Assembly: GCF_036370855.1 (NCBI RefSeq)
Contig: NC_088106.1
Span: 29,352,001 to 29,416,000 of the forward strand
Direction: 5' to 3'
Source of the DNA: Dromaius novaehollandiae
Lineage: Eukaryota > Chordata > Aves > Casuariiformes > Dromaiidae
Length of the DNA: 64,000 nucleotides
Shown: in pieces, positions 27,106 to 39,100 of the stretch
Numbering within the stretch: the stretch's first letter is position 1
Layout of the letters: the number at the start of each line of letters is the position of its first letter
Program-made: the position numbers and the translations under genes
Notes under the pieces: generated by a model
What the model saw: the letters and a program-made list of their open reading frames with translations, nothing else
Databases searched by the model: none
What the model was told of the DNA's origin: nothing

Positions 27106-30100
27106 CTGCATAAAAAGAATCAACCCAAGCCAAAAATGAAAAATTTGCCCTCCTCGTATCATTTTTCCAGTCGAGCCTCCCAGCATGCTGGAGGTTTATA
27201 TAAAATACGTAACACTTCCAGGACGCGTGGAAGGCTCCTAAGGTGAGGTGAAATTCCAGCGTGGCAGAGGTCAGGGGTGCTTTGAGCGTATTTTCATTCA
27301 GTTCTGCGTGCAGGGGAGAGGGAGTGCCGGGAGGAGGGAGCTGCAGAAAAAGGGCGTTGCACATTAGGTGTGCCTGTTTCTTACTCTGAGGCTAAGATAA
27401 GGGTAGCAGACCTTCGTGAACTGGAAAGAAACGTATTCTGCAGCTCAGTCCTTTTTTGCTTCCCCCTTCTCAGTCTATGATATACAGTCCTTGTTTTAAC
27501 ACTCATTTAAAGCACATATGGCCTGATGTCCACACAGTTTCCTTGCACACAGGGCCATCCCAAGAGGTTCTATACTCACTGGGCTCGGGCAGAGATCTTC
27601 TCTTTCAGAAGTGCTCCCAAATCAGGGAAACTTAAGTGTATAACCACATAGCAGGTGGAGGTTAACGAGGTGACCGAAGCCCCTGAAGAAATCTCATGAG
27701 CAAATGATGTGGTAGGTACCTCATACGTGTGGTGGGCAGTCAGTGCTTCAGAGCATAGTGGCCAGGAGCTCCCACATCACTGGAATTTCAGGATTAAATT
27801 AATTTCTCTATTTGTCTGAAGATAGAGATTGACTGGGATATAAAATGTGTACTAGGGGCTGGATATCTTTCAGTCCAGTTTTCAGGCCTGAGCACCTTAT
27901 CTGTAGCTACACAAAGGCCAGAACTTATTTTCTTGACCAAAAGTTAAAGGGTCAGACCACAAATTATTATTTTTTTTCAATACAATAAGGCAGCCTCTGT
28001 TTCCAAGTAGGTATTCAACTATGGGATTTGTGTGCATGCAGTAAAGGCAGAATTTACACAAGATAAGTGCACAAGAATTATGAAGTGTGAAATAAATGTA
28101 ATTCTTGTGGGCTCAGCTAGGCCAGGACTCTAGGAGACTCATTTACTTCCGTCTAGTTTGCAACAGTAGAAATGGCTTGTTATTCTCTGCTTACCTTTCT
28201 GGATTTGTAATTGACCGTAACCTCATTTGGAGAATCCTGAGTTTGAACTTCGGGCCAATGACAGACCCGGTGGAAAATGTCAAGGAAATTCTTTCTACGT
28301 TTTCAAGATCCTGGTCAAATCCAATTAGCAAAGGGATTTGGTTGTACTGCTGAAAAGCTGCAGTGTCTCTAAAGATAAAGCAGACAAGTTGTCACAAATT
28401 CACCAAGATATTAGAAACAGTGCTGGGGAAGGAGGGCTGGACTTACGGTTAGTTTCTGATCTTCAGGAAAGGAATATGGATTCAGGTCCTCAGATGAGTC
28501 TGCTCTGACATTTTTGCACTCAGTCATTCCCGGGGCAGTGCACAGAGGTCTGATGCCATTTACTCTGGTCTTTACCCAACCCAGAATCCTCACTGCAATC
28601 CTGCTTTGAACCCGAATGGACTAGACCCAACTGATAACGTACACGGCTGTCTGCACAGACCTGACCGCTGAGTCATCTGCAGAGGTTGCAGAGCATGTTG
28701 CTGTACACAGAAATCTGGTTTGTAACAGCACAGTATGGCTGAGGTAGCTTTAGAAATGGAAGAATGTATTTTGGGAGTGTTAAAGTCCCTGCCTAAATTT
28801 CTGGTAGCTCTCTCTGGCAAATGCAGCAGGCGTGTCTATGAAACAATGCAGAGTTGACCAGAATTAATGGAGAGTAATCCAGCGTGTCAGCGTGGCAAAA
28901 CAGTACGAGCTTAAAGACAGCACAGTCTCACAGGGCCGGGGCTTGACATCGGTCCTTTTTGACAGAATGGCCAGTTCCACTTTGAGATGTGCATGGAAAC
29001 GGCACCAATCTTGGTGCAAAAACGGCGGAGCTGCTCACCGCAGCACTGTTGCTATACAACACGTTCTCTATATGGCCAGTTGTTTGGCGCCCCTAGCTGA
29101 CCAGAGCTGCAAATTTCCCTTACAAATGTGCAGAGTGGAGATGTGATTGGAAGTGTATCCCGGTTACAGCACTCAAAACAGCTGGCCTTGTTTAGAAATT
29201 TTAGGAGGGCTGCGGAATTGGACAAGTTTTAACCTGTCCAAGGTAATTACAGCACGTGTGTGTAAGCAGGCTGACTGGCGGGCTGTCACGGGCTCAGCGG
29301 TGTGCGGTGGGCCTGTCGTGAAACCTCGGAGAGCTATGCAAATTACTGCAGCGCAAGCACGCGTGGCTGACAGCTGCGAGACTATGCAGTTGGAGCTGCC
29401 ACTCCGCACTTGGAAAAACTAGTTGAGCAGGACTGGTTTGGCTGAAGTGTGTTTAGTCTCTATTTGCATTGATATTTGCATGTCTGCATACAGACCGGTC
29501 ATTAACTTGCCTCTCCGAGTTGAATGAGTTGTTTTGGATGTTATGTTTTCAGGCCCAGGTTCATCGCAGCTCTCTTGGGCTCCTAGAGCTGGACTCAGCC
29601 TGCCTAATGCCGTGGAGCTGCCCCTGCTCCCAGGGAAGGGACGGAAGGCGGGAGAGAGGTGGTGTGCCGCCTGCTTTAATGGAAGCATAGGACTGTTTTC
29701 TTAAGAAGATTGTTTTCTTAAGTGCTTAAAATGATTGAGAAGTGTCTGAACCAAAGCGTTGGGCTGTCAGCTGATGTGCAGCGGGGGAGTCTGTGGAAAT
29801 CACACATGGCCAGGCAAGCCCTTACTATCAGCTATCAGCAAGGAAATTTGAGGAGGAGATCTTTTCTCTTCCCAGATTCAGTTGTTCTAAGTGATTTGCT
29901 ATCATCTGTAGATCATCGACTTACAGATTGACTTTAGATTCTGCTTTCTTCCCCGTTTCATCAGCTAATATAACGATGAAGGTGCCTCTTCTGGTGTTCT
30001 TGTTCCATGTAATAATATCCAAGAAGTAGTGATAAACTGTGAGGTGACAGAGAGAGAGCGCGCGGTTAGACTCCGTCCCGCTGGCTTTCGGGGCTGGTGG

Positions 30101-33100
30101 GCACTCTTGCAGAGGCACACAGCGGTCACCAGGGCACTGCTCGAGGGAGAGCTGTGTGCGTGGGAACGACGGGAGGCAAAGACACGCTCTGACTGAGCTC
30201 AGCCAGATGTGAGCCTGGCTCTCAGCACGGCACGCAAGCACAAAAGAGCAGCGTGTTGTTGTGAAACACAGTTTAAGTACTACTTTTTTACGCTTCATTC
30301 ATATGTTCTCAACAAATTTCCTAGTTCTGTAAGGAAGACAAGGCTGTTCTTGCACATCTCTGTTTAACTAGCGCTTTCACAGCAACAAGTATGTTTGCAG
30401 TTATGGAATATAATGGCAGGCCTGCAGATGGACATAATTCTATCCAGCAGCCACAGGCTATATTTCTAAAATGCTGGGTATGATGCCAATAGCAACTAAC
30501 CATCTCTCCTCAGCTGTTGCTGAGGGAGGCAGTACACAAAGAAAAAAATCATTTCAGAAATCTTACTTACTGCAAAATGGCTCTTTGTCCGCTGTATCAA
30601 AAAACATGCTTGTCACTGGATGACTCCGCTGTGTGAAATAGCTTTTCCACTTACTGGCATAATAACCTATAGATGACAGCATAAAAATGAAGCAGAAGGT
30701 TACTGCACAGGTATATAAGCAATTAAATATCTGAAAATGTAAAACAGGTATTTAGGAATACTATATTGCTTTTCAGCTGCAGGGTAGCACTGTGAAACAT
30801 ACTCCTGTGCACCACAGACTTGCATATACAAGGGCTTAATTTTACTTGTGTAACTAAAGCCAACTCTGTGTCTAAATATATCTGGTTACTGTTCATCACT
30901 TATTTTAAGATCTATCTTTTTTCACCTCTGATAGCCCTAGTCAAGAAGGCTTTTGTGGTCCAGAATGAAAATAATCCCCTGAGCTTTAAAAGCTAATTTC
31001 TGGAAGGTCAGAGTTTTGGCAGCATCAAAATTTCAGATATGGCAGTCTGAAGCTGTGCTGTCACACCCAGGCCAGGACACCTCTGTGGGTGTATCTCAAA
31101 AAAGCAAAAACCCTCTGTTTGCCCCCTCTGTGCCATTCCTTCTATAGTCAGAGGGGTGTGTGGTACTGAAAATTTCTTACAAAAGATTGTATTTTAGCAG
31201 GGACATGCTCTTATCCCTCAAAATCTGCAGCTAATGGACTTCAATTCATGGCTTCTGTGAGTTCAGTCTAAAGATACCAAGTCTTGTTTTGGCTTTTCTA
31301 GTTCTGGATCCTTTACATGTGCATTTCTGCTCTAGATTATGATGTGATGTGACCATACAAAAAGCAGGGGAACCTCTCATGCCTCTTTTGCCTGCAGCAG
31401 AGGCTTGTACCTCTCAAAGTCAAGGAGAGATCATCCCCCAAAACACAGTGGAAATAATTTATATGTTTTTGTAAAGCACAATGTTATGTTAGTCCTTTAG
31501 CAAAACATTTGTCACAGTCACATGGATGGATTAAAAGTTACAGTAATGGTGGGCAGCTACATCAGACACGGGTATTCACAACATATTCACATTCCCTGGA
31601 TTTGCAATTCCCTATGCGTCTTCCTTACCTAGGATGGGGCATGGCAAAGGCTGAAACGTCTCGCAGCTGGTACATTTGCCATTCTTGTAGTTTCCGTACG
31701 AGTCACACGGATATGCAGTAATATTGCAGCTCTTTTTCAGGGATGATATGAACAAGAAAACAGACCTCTGGTGGTCACATTTAAAATACTGCAATCCTTA
31801 ATCATATATAGAGAAGAAATATTTCATTAGCAATCCTTGTGCTTCAGGAGAACAGCATTAATTTACAAGCAAAAAAGGACACACCAGCAGACAGTCACTG
31901 ATCAGTCTGAGCACAACAGATTAAAATGGGAAGCACTGGACTGTGGCAGAACAGTAAATGGGCACCAGCCTCTTCCTTTGAGTGCGCTTAGCTCTACCAA
32001 TGTCTGCTTTAGTCTTCTACTAGTCTATTTTTTAAAAGCATACTTGTTCCTACTGTCACTGCAGTTCCTGAGGATCCAGCTATAGATCCTGCTCCATCTC
32101 AGATATTGTCTTCTTCTCTCTGAGCCCAGGTATGACAGTTGGATATTGCATATCTTTGGCACAAGACCTTGCCATTTCTGTTAAAAAAAACTCTTTAGAA
32201 AGACAGAACCAATAAAATGAGTTGTTCCATGAGCAGCAAAATAAGTGAAGCCTCGTTTCCTATGCATTTTTGTTCCAGGGTTGGTTTCCTATGTAGATTG
32301 CCTTGTGCCTGATAAGGGTTGAGTTCACATTATCGCCTTTCCGTCAGTAAGGTCTCTTCTTCACCCAGCTTCCACAAAAGCAGTTCTGCTGCTGAGCTGG
32401 AAAGGAGAAAAGCTTTCTTGCGTTCAGGACTAGGGCTCTGGGCTGCACTGTCTGTCATTGCCAAGAAAGGCTCCTTGGGTTCGGTAGAATAGTCTAATCT
32501 ACACTGCGTGTGTCACGAGTCTGTTTTCTGAGCAGGTGCTTGCTGCTGCTAATTGTTGGGGTTTTGTATGTGTTCTATGTAATTAAAAAAAAAAGCCCCG
32601 CAGGTTTTTTAAACATAGTCACAAAATGAGGGTACAAATTCACCTGATGAGTTTTTGCATGCAAAATTCATCCCGTTGTGTTTGTGACGGAGAGCAGAAG
32701 GACCACCCCGACTCACATCTCTGCCTAGCGCACATCAGCTCAACTCCTCTTGTGTCAGTGTGCCACATCGATGCTGGGAAGAGATTGCTTTCATGGCTTC
32801 CCAGAAAACTGTTTTCATTTATTTTCTAGCAGTGATGATGTTTCTCTGGCCTTCACCTCCTCTTCCTGACTGGAAGTATTTTGTCAGTGTTTTTGCAATT
32901 CAGGGCTGAATTAATTACCGGAAAATACTGTTTGTGGACAGCCTGGCTGGTCTGTGCTGCCGTTGGGGTAGAAGTCTATGTGGCCTAGTGCTTCTCTGTA
33001 ACCTAGTCCTGGCAAAAGAAAATGTGGAGGGAAGGGAAGGGATTGTTAAACCATAAAATACAGAAAAAAGAAACATAAGAAACTCACTGGAAAAAATTAC

Positions 33101-36100
33101 AGTTATTTAGCTCTAGGATGCCTGCCTGTGCAGGAATTTTAATGTCATTCATGTATTTATGTAGCAGGCCAAACAGTTGTGACCCAACTGTGTCATTTTA
33201 GCAACGGTATCAAATGCCCAAAATAAGCCTGTGCATGTGACACAGCACAGAATTAGCTTTTTTGTTATAGCTGCCTGCAGGAGGGGAAAAGGGATGTGAA
33301 ATAGTGGGCATTTCTGTGCTGCTGAAGTCCAAGCTCTTGGAGGGTTTGGGAGAAGAAAGAAGGCAATGAGGTGGGAAAGGCAGGCGCTTCAGGGAGGATG
33401 CCCGTGGGAGCGGAGCTGCGGGACTGCATCACACCGCCCGCCTGGCTGGCGGCTTCGAAGACGTGCTGTGCACCGGTTGGGAAAGGCAAGCGGTGAGGGA
33501 AGCGCCAGACTCGCCCCAGAAGGTGGTTTAAACCACAGCGGGTGGGAGGAAGGCAGGAAGCATCATGCCAAGCAACCTCCTTTGAGGCTTGCAGGTACTT
33601 TCCAGGGAGCTGGAGCGTTCTGGATTACTGACCCTCCGCGCAAGGCATTAAGCTAAGGGACTGGCTTTTGCGATGCTGCGTGCTTGGCTGGGGCCAGACC
33701 CAGCAGTGCAGTTAGTTTGGGATGGCTCTGGCAGGACTGTGTGGTGGGGTAGCAGCAGGGTGTTCCTGCACTGGTGGCCATCCTTGCATTTCTTGGGCCA
33801 TGGGGCCTCCAGGGCCTCCCTTCCCAGGGCCATTCCCTTCATCTCTAGGGCAGCAAAACAAGCTGCACTCAGTATGGTCCAGCACTGTCCAGGATGGTCC
33901 ATCCCTGGTGGCTGGGAGGGTTGGTACAGGAGCTCCCCACCGGAGCTTGTGTCCACCAGACCCTGATGGCCACGGTCAGCTGTTAGGATGGATAGCTGTG
34001 AAACAGCGTGTTTTGAAATGCAAATACAGCAGCAGCGTCTGAGGGAGTCCTGACCACAGAGTGAACAGTACAGGCCCACAGAGCCCTCCACAGCCCCACT
34101 GCATCTTGCACCTGGAAGTAGACTGCAGTCCTGCTGGGCCAGAGGAGCAAGAATTCCCCCAGCATAGCTGCCTCCCAGAGGCTCTGCTCTCCTATGCTCC
34201 CCATCAGTCTCTAGGTTTCCTTGTAACGATAAAGAAGCAAAATGTCACTTACCATCGGTGTCCGAATGAATGACATCAACAAACTGCGCGTCTGTAGGAT
34301 CTAACCTCTCACTGGGCAGCTTCCCTCGGTACAGGGGGCCTGCCGGGTCGAGGCCTGCAACGCAGAACCACGCGCCTGGCGTAACTGCAGTACCGGGCAG
34401 CTCGCACCGCTCGCTGCGCACAGCTGTGCCCCAAGCAGAAGGACTGCCTGGAGGAAGGGCTTACCGGTGATTCTTCCGAGTTTGCCTTCATACAGCTCTC
34501 CCACAAAGCCGGAGATATGTGCTCCCAGGCTGACTCCTATCATGTGAAAGGAGTCAAGTGATGCTCCCGCAATCTGAGATTTAAAAATACTCATGGTCAT
34601 AGGTTCTGGGCACACTGAAGGCATAAAAATGTCAGGAAGAGGAAATGTAAATGCATCTCCTTACTTTTCCCATAATTTTCAGTGGTATGTGCTCCACTCC
34701 GTATAAATATCCCCCCTTTCATCCCTTTGATCATCCCACCGTGCAACAACCACTCATACTGAGGCCCTGGAGAGAGCTGAGAACAGCTCAGGCAATGGTT
34801 GTGTTTTCTTGGGGTAGTGACAGCATGTGCGGACAGGAACAAGTAAATTCATGGACCCCATGAATAAAACTCCAGTTGCCAGCATGTGGTTTCCACCAGG
34901 CATTAGCAGATACAGAGTCTAATGATCCCAGAGCCTTAGTTATGCATATAGGTGACAACAGCTACTTGAGTTAGGGGCCAGTTCTCTGCAGCAACAAGAA
35001 ATTTCCCTGTACTTATGAGGTGGCTTTTTACCTTCCACAAATGTTAAAGGGAATTAATATAATTTTTGAGCAAGTTACCAGCATGGAGAAATAAACAGAA
35101 AAATAATAATGAAAAAAATAATAATGTTTAGTGAAAGCTCAAGTAAATGTTACAGCCAAATGTATTAAATAAATGGAAGTCAAGCAACCAGAGGTATATT
35201 TAGATCCTGGTCTTTCATCCAAATATAAGCATGATCATGAGAAAAAAGTGCTGTGAGTTCCAAGTGTAATCACTTCTTGTACCAGGGGAGACACTGCATA
35301 GATGTGGAAATTCAGCAGCCTTTTTTTTCATGGAGCAGCTATAACTTAGTACACTAAGATGTGTACTCATAATCCCTCTTCTGCCCGGTTTAGGAGTGTC
35401 TACTTAAAATAGTTCACTCCTATTGCAAACTAAACCGCAGCGTAGTCTCAGGGACAACTCTTAGCAGCGACTATACTGAACATGTAAAAGCCCACTAACA
35501 GTATCTCTACCTGGAGGTGCCCAGCTTTGGAATCTAATGCCATCGTTGCCTGTGTCTGTGCAATGACAGCTAGCGGAGCTGCAAACTGTAGCTGATCTGC
35601 GTAAGCTGACTTTTGGACATCCAGAACATGGAAATCAAGTGTCTGTGCATGTGAAAACAAATCCATAGAGTTTCATATCCAGAAATGTAGGGACTTAGAA
35701 TATAAATTGAATATTGCAACAAAATACCAACATACCAAGACCAAGGATAGAATTTGGCACTGCAGTATAGTTACACTTACAAGAATGAATGTATCCCTTT
35801 TTAGGAGTGTCTTTTCCCGGACATCCTGCTGTTTTTGAACACTTCCTTGTGGCCTTTACATATTGTGCTTTAATGACTATGTAATATTATAAATCTCCGA
35901 CTTACCAACATTTCATCAATAAGTTTCTTCAAAATCTCAGCAACTTTCTTGCAGTTTCTGGAAGCGTTGCTATATATGAGAGTTGTCGCCCCACGGTTCC
36001 AGTCCACAAGGATGATGTTCATGTCGTCTACAGAAAGCAGGAGACGTACCAAGTCAGGAATCCACAGCGGAGGAGAGCCTGTGAGTCGGTATCCATGGAC

Positions 36101-39100
36101 AATGAAGGTAGTTTTCTTGGTTATATCTAGATACTTGGAGGTTGTTGAATTGAGCTGTTCAGCACAGTTTGGGTTCTGCCTGGTGTAGAGCGTTAGCTTC
36201 ACTTTGAGGTCCGTCCCCATTAAAGCGCTGCCCAGGCTGAGACTTGTGAATGCAGGGCATGCCTCCCCAGGATCTGTAAAGAGCACAGCATGGCAATCCT
36301 GAGGTTAGCACCAAGAAACGCCTTGGCCTTTTCGACCTGCCAGCTCTACACAGGCCGAAGAACATGCATTGTGAGCTCCCTGAGCTGGGGCTGCTCTTTT
36401 CCTCTCCATTGCGTTCATAACTAGAGTTACCCTGAAAATTAGGGTTTTTGGCCATGTTGGGTCAAGGCCCTTCATTGCAAACCAGCACCTTCTGTCAAAG
36501 GATATATCTCCCTGCTCTTTTAGCTGCCTTTTGCCTTTATCCCACATAACCCCTTTGAACAGTCGTTTTCTGGGCCAGACTGCAAGAGTACCTTCTGGGA
36601 AGAGCATTCCCTGAAACAGCACAGTCCTGCTTCCACCAGCAGCTGGGAGAGAACGTGGGCTCTCTCCAAAAATCTCGTTAGTGTATGCACTGCCTCTGTT
36701 GGATGGGAGCTGAGCCCAGCAGGTCTGCAGCTGAACCTGGTCCCATGAGTCCCCAGGGTGATTGCGTGGCTGCTCATTTCACTCAACTCTCCATTCACAT
36801 AACAACATTTCTTACGGAAGGTTCACATGGCAGGGACTAGGCTCTGGCACTCGGGCTTTATTCTGAGTTTTCCATAACTGACTCCCACCATGTGTGTCCT
36901 GCCAGAGTGCCTCGGTATTCACCTGTACATTGTTAATACATAACATACATCTCTCCCAGAAAGGGCTGTCTTGAGATTTAACAGCCATATTGATGTCATG
37001 GTGTCTCAAGTTGGGAAGCTGAACTCCATCCAGAGGAAACATTTCGAGATCTCATTTGAGGAGGGGCGTCAGCGGCTAGCGTGGTTGCTGTATTGGTTTG
37101 AGAGCACATCCAGATGCTCTGGACAAGTTGTAGGGTGAAGAGATGCCACTGTGTTTTGTTTATAAGGAACTCCAGCCTGGAGCTGACGTGCTGCATGGGA
37201 TCCTGCTGTTGTGAGGGACAGCTCAATGCTTCATTTGCACTTGCAAATGCAGCCTGCCATTTCAAATTGTGAAACGGGACACCCTTTGATTGCATGGGAA
37301 ATGCTACTGATGTTGCTTTATACAGAGCTGGAGAGCTCCTGAATTTTTTGTAACTGCTGCTTTACGTGGTGGTCTCTGCCATGTGAAAGCCTTTGTTCAT
37401 CGCTTTTTCTGCAGGCCACCAGCTGAGCCTTCAGAGTCCAATACAGTCTCCAACAGGGCAATGGCAGTGAACCAGATGAGTGTGTCTTCTGACAGACGCT
37501 GCTTATGAAGGCCCTTCCAGGTTTTGTAGCCTCTCCCTGCCTCACAATCCTTCTCCTCAACCCCCTTGTTTTACTGAAGAACCTCGTGGGAGAAAATTGC
37601 ACTCTCACACATACGCTCTGGGCAGCAAAAATTGTTCAGGCTGGGTTGCTGGGTTGCTCCCAGACCTTTGAGGCTTAAAAGGCAGTGCAGTAGGTGGAAG
37701 AGGTTTAGAAAACCTACAAGTGTAAGTTAAGTGTGCTTTAGCAGATTTCCTGTACCCTGTGCATTTTAATTTTTAAATGATAAATCTGTCACAATTTTAC
37801 AAGGAACCTCTCCTCTCCTCCTCCTGTGGAAATCAGGAGCACAGAAGTGGTATAAATGCTATGTACCCAGCACATAAAATAATCTGTTCAGTTGCCAGAG
37901 TTCTCCTAATTACTTCGTAAAAGCCCCAGGAACTCCTGAATAAACGTGAATAGGCAAAGAGGATGTTGCAGTTAAGTCCAACTGGATATTTTAAATTGCT
38001 ATCATAAATTCAGAAATAAATTTTAATATTTGAAATCCATGGAGTCCTTCCTGTGTAAGCCTGTGGTAAAATATGAAAAGCGAGACAGGAGCAGTGGAAA
38101 CTGAACTCTCAGCCAGGCCCTATGAATACTTGTTGAAATCAGTGGCCTTTGAATCAGCGTGTTCTGCCTCTAATACTTTGAGCAGGGCTCCCAGTGACTC
38201 TGGGCCCTGCTTGCAGGAGTAACAGTGACCGAGGTGCCTGTCTCCTGATCTGCCTGCTCTTCCCACAGTGTTAGAGTGCCAGGGCACTCCAGAGAAATGC
38301 AGTAAGGGTTCTCCTATTAAACTGCTCATTTGCAGATCTTGAAGAAACTAGCAGAAACAGGTGATGATTTTTTGCTGACATACATCAGCATACATAGTGG
38401 TACTCAGTGATGGTCCTCAAGGTACTACTGCACTATCGTATACTGCAATATAAAAAAAACCCAATTATATTTATTTTTGATTAATAACTAGATATTGTTT
38501 TAGTTATTGTATAGTGTTATTGTAGAGTATTGTTAATCATCTTTACTGCCACTGAAGCTGTAAAAATGCAGGCAGAAACGCCAGGCAAGAATTACTTCTA
38601 CGTGCTACAAGATTGCACTCATTGCTTAATTTGTTCCTATAGCTCCTGCACTGTGCTGAGACTTGCCCTGGGGAACAGTCAGTCACCAGAGCAGCCCAAA
38701 CCTTCTGGTAAAGAAGAGCTTTTAAGGAGCTGATTGGCATTTGCTCATACCTAACACAGGTAGTGTTTAAAAAGCCTTGTGATATCTGCATCAAGTCTAT
38801 TAAATTTATTCTATTTTGATTAACGAAATCAGATCAGTGCTAATTGTGGGGGAACCTGCCAGCTTCTCTTCTGGCAGGCTGGTGCATATCCCAGACTCCT
38901 CCACCATGTGTTAGGAAAGCGGGCACATGAGGACAGCCAGTTACGCTGGCTTTGCTCCTCATTCTGACAAGTGAATCCTACCCAAATGGCTGGAAGTGTT
39001 TTTCAAACTTCAGCATGAGTTCTCTGATGAGGCAAGATACCTATTGTGTTTAACTCTGCAAGCAAACAAGTAAGTGAGGTGGAAACTCACACCCTCACAC

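Larger units (their letters stand above)
27106..34252. other. LIPH introns 4-9
   Basis: Introns 27106-28194, 28369-29924, 30037-30570, 30667-31628, 31797-32918 and 33009-34252. Apart from the octamer cluster at 29336-29481 I recognise no gene, RNA or element. About 33640-34200 is locally GC-rich. Confidence 0.6.
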
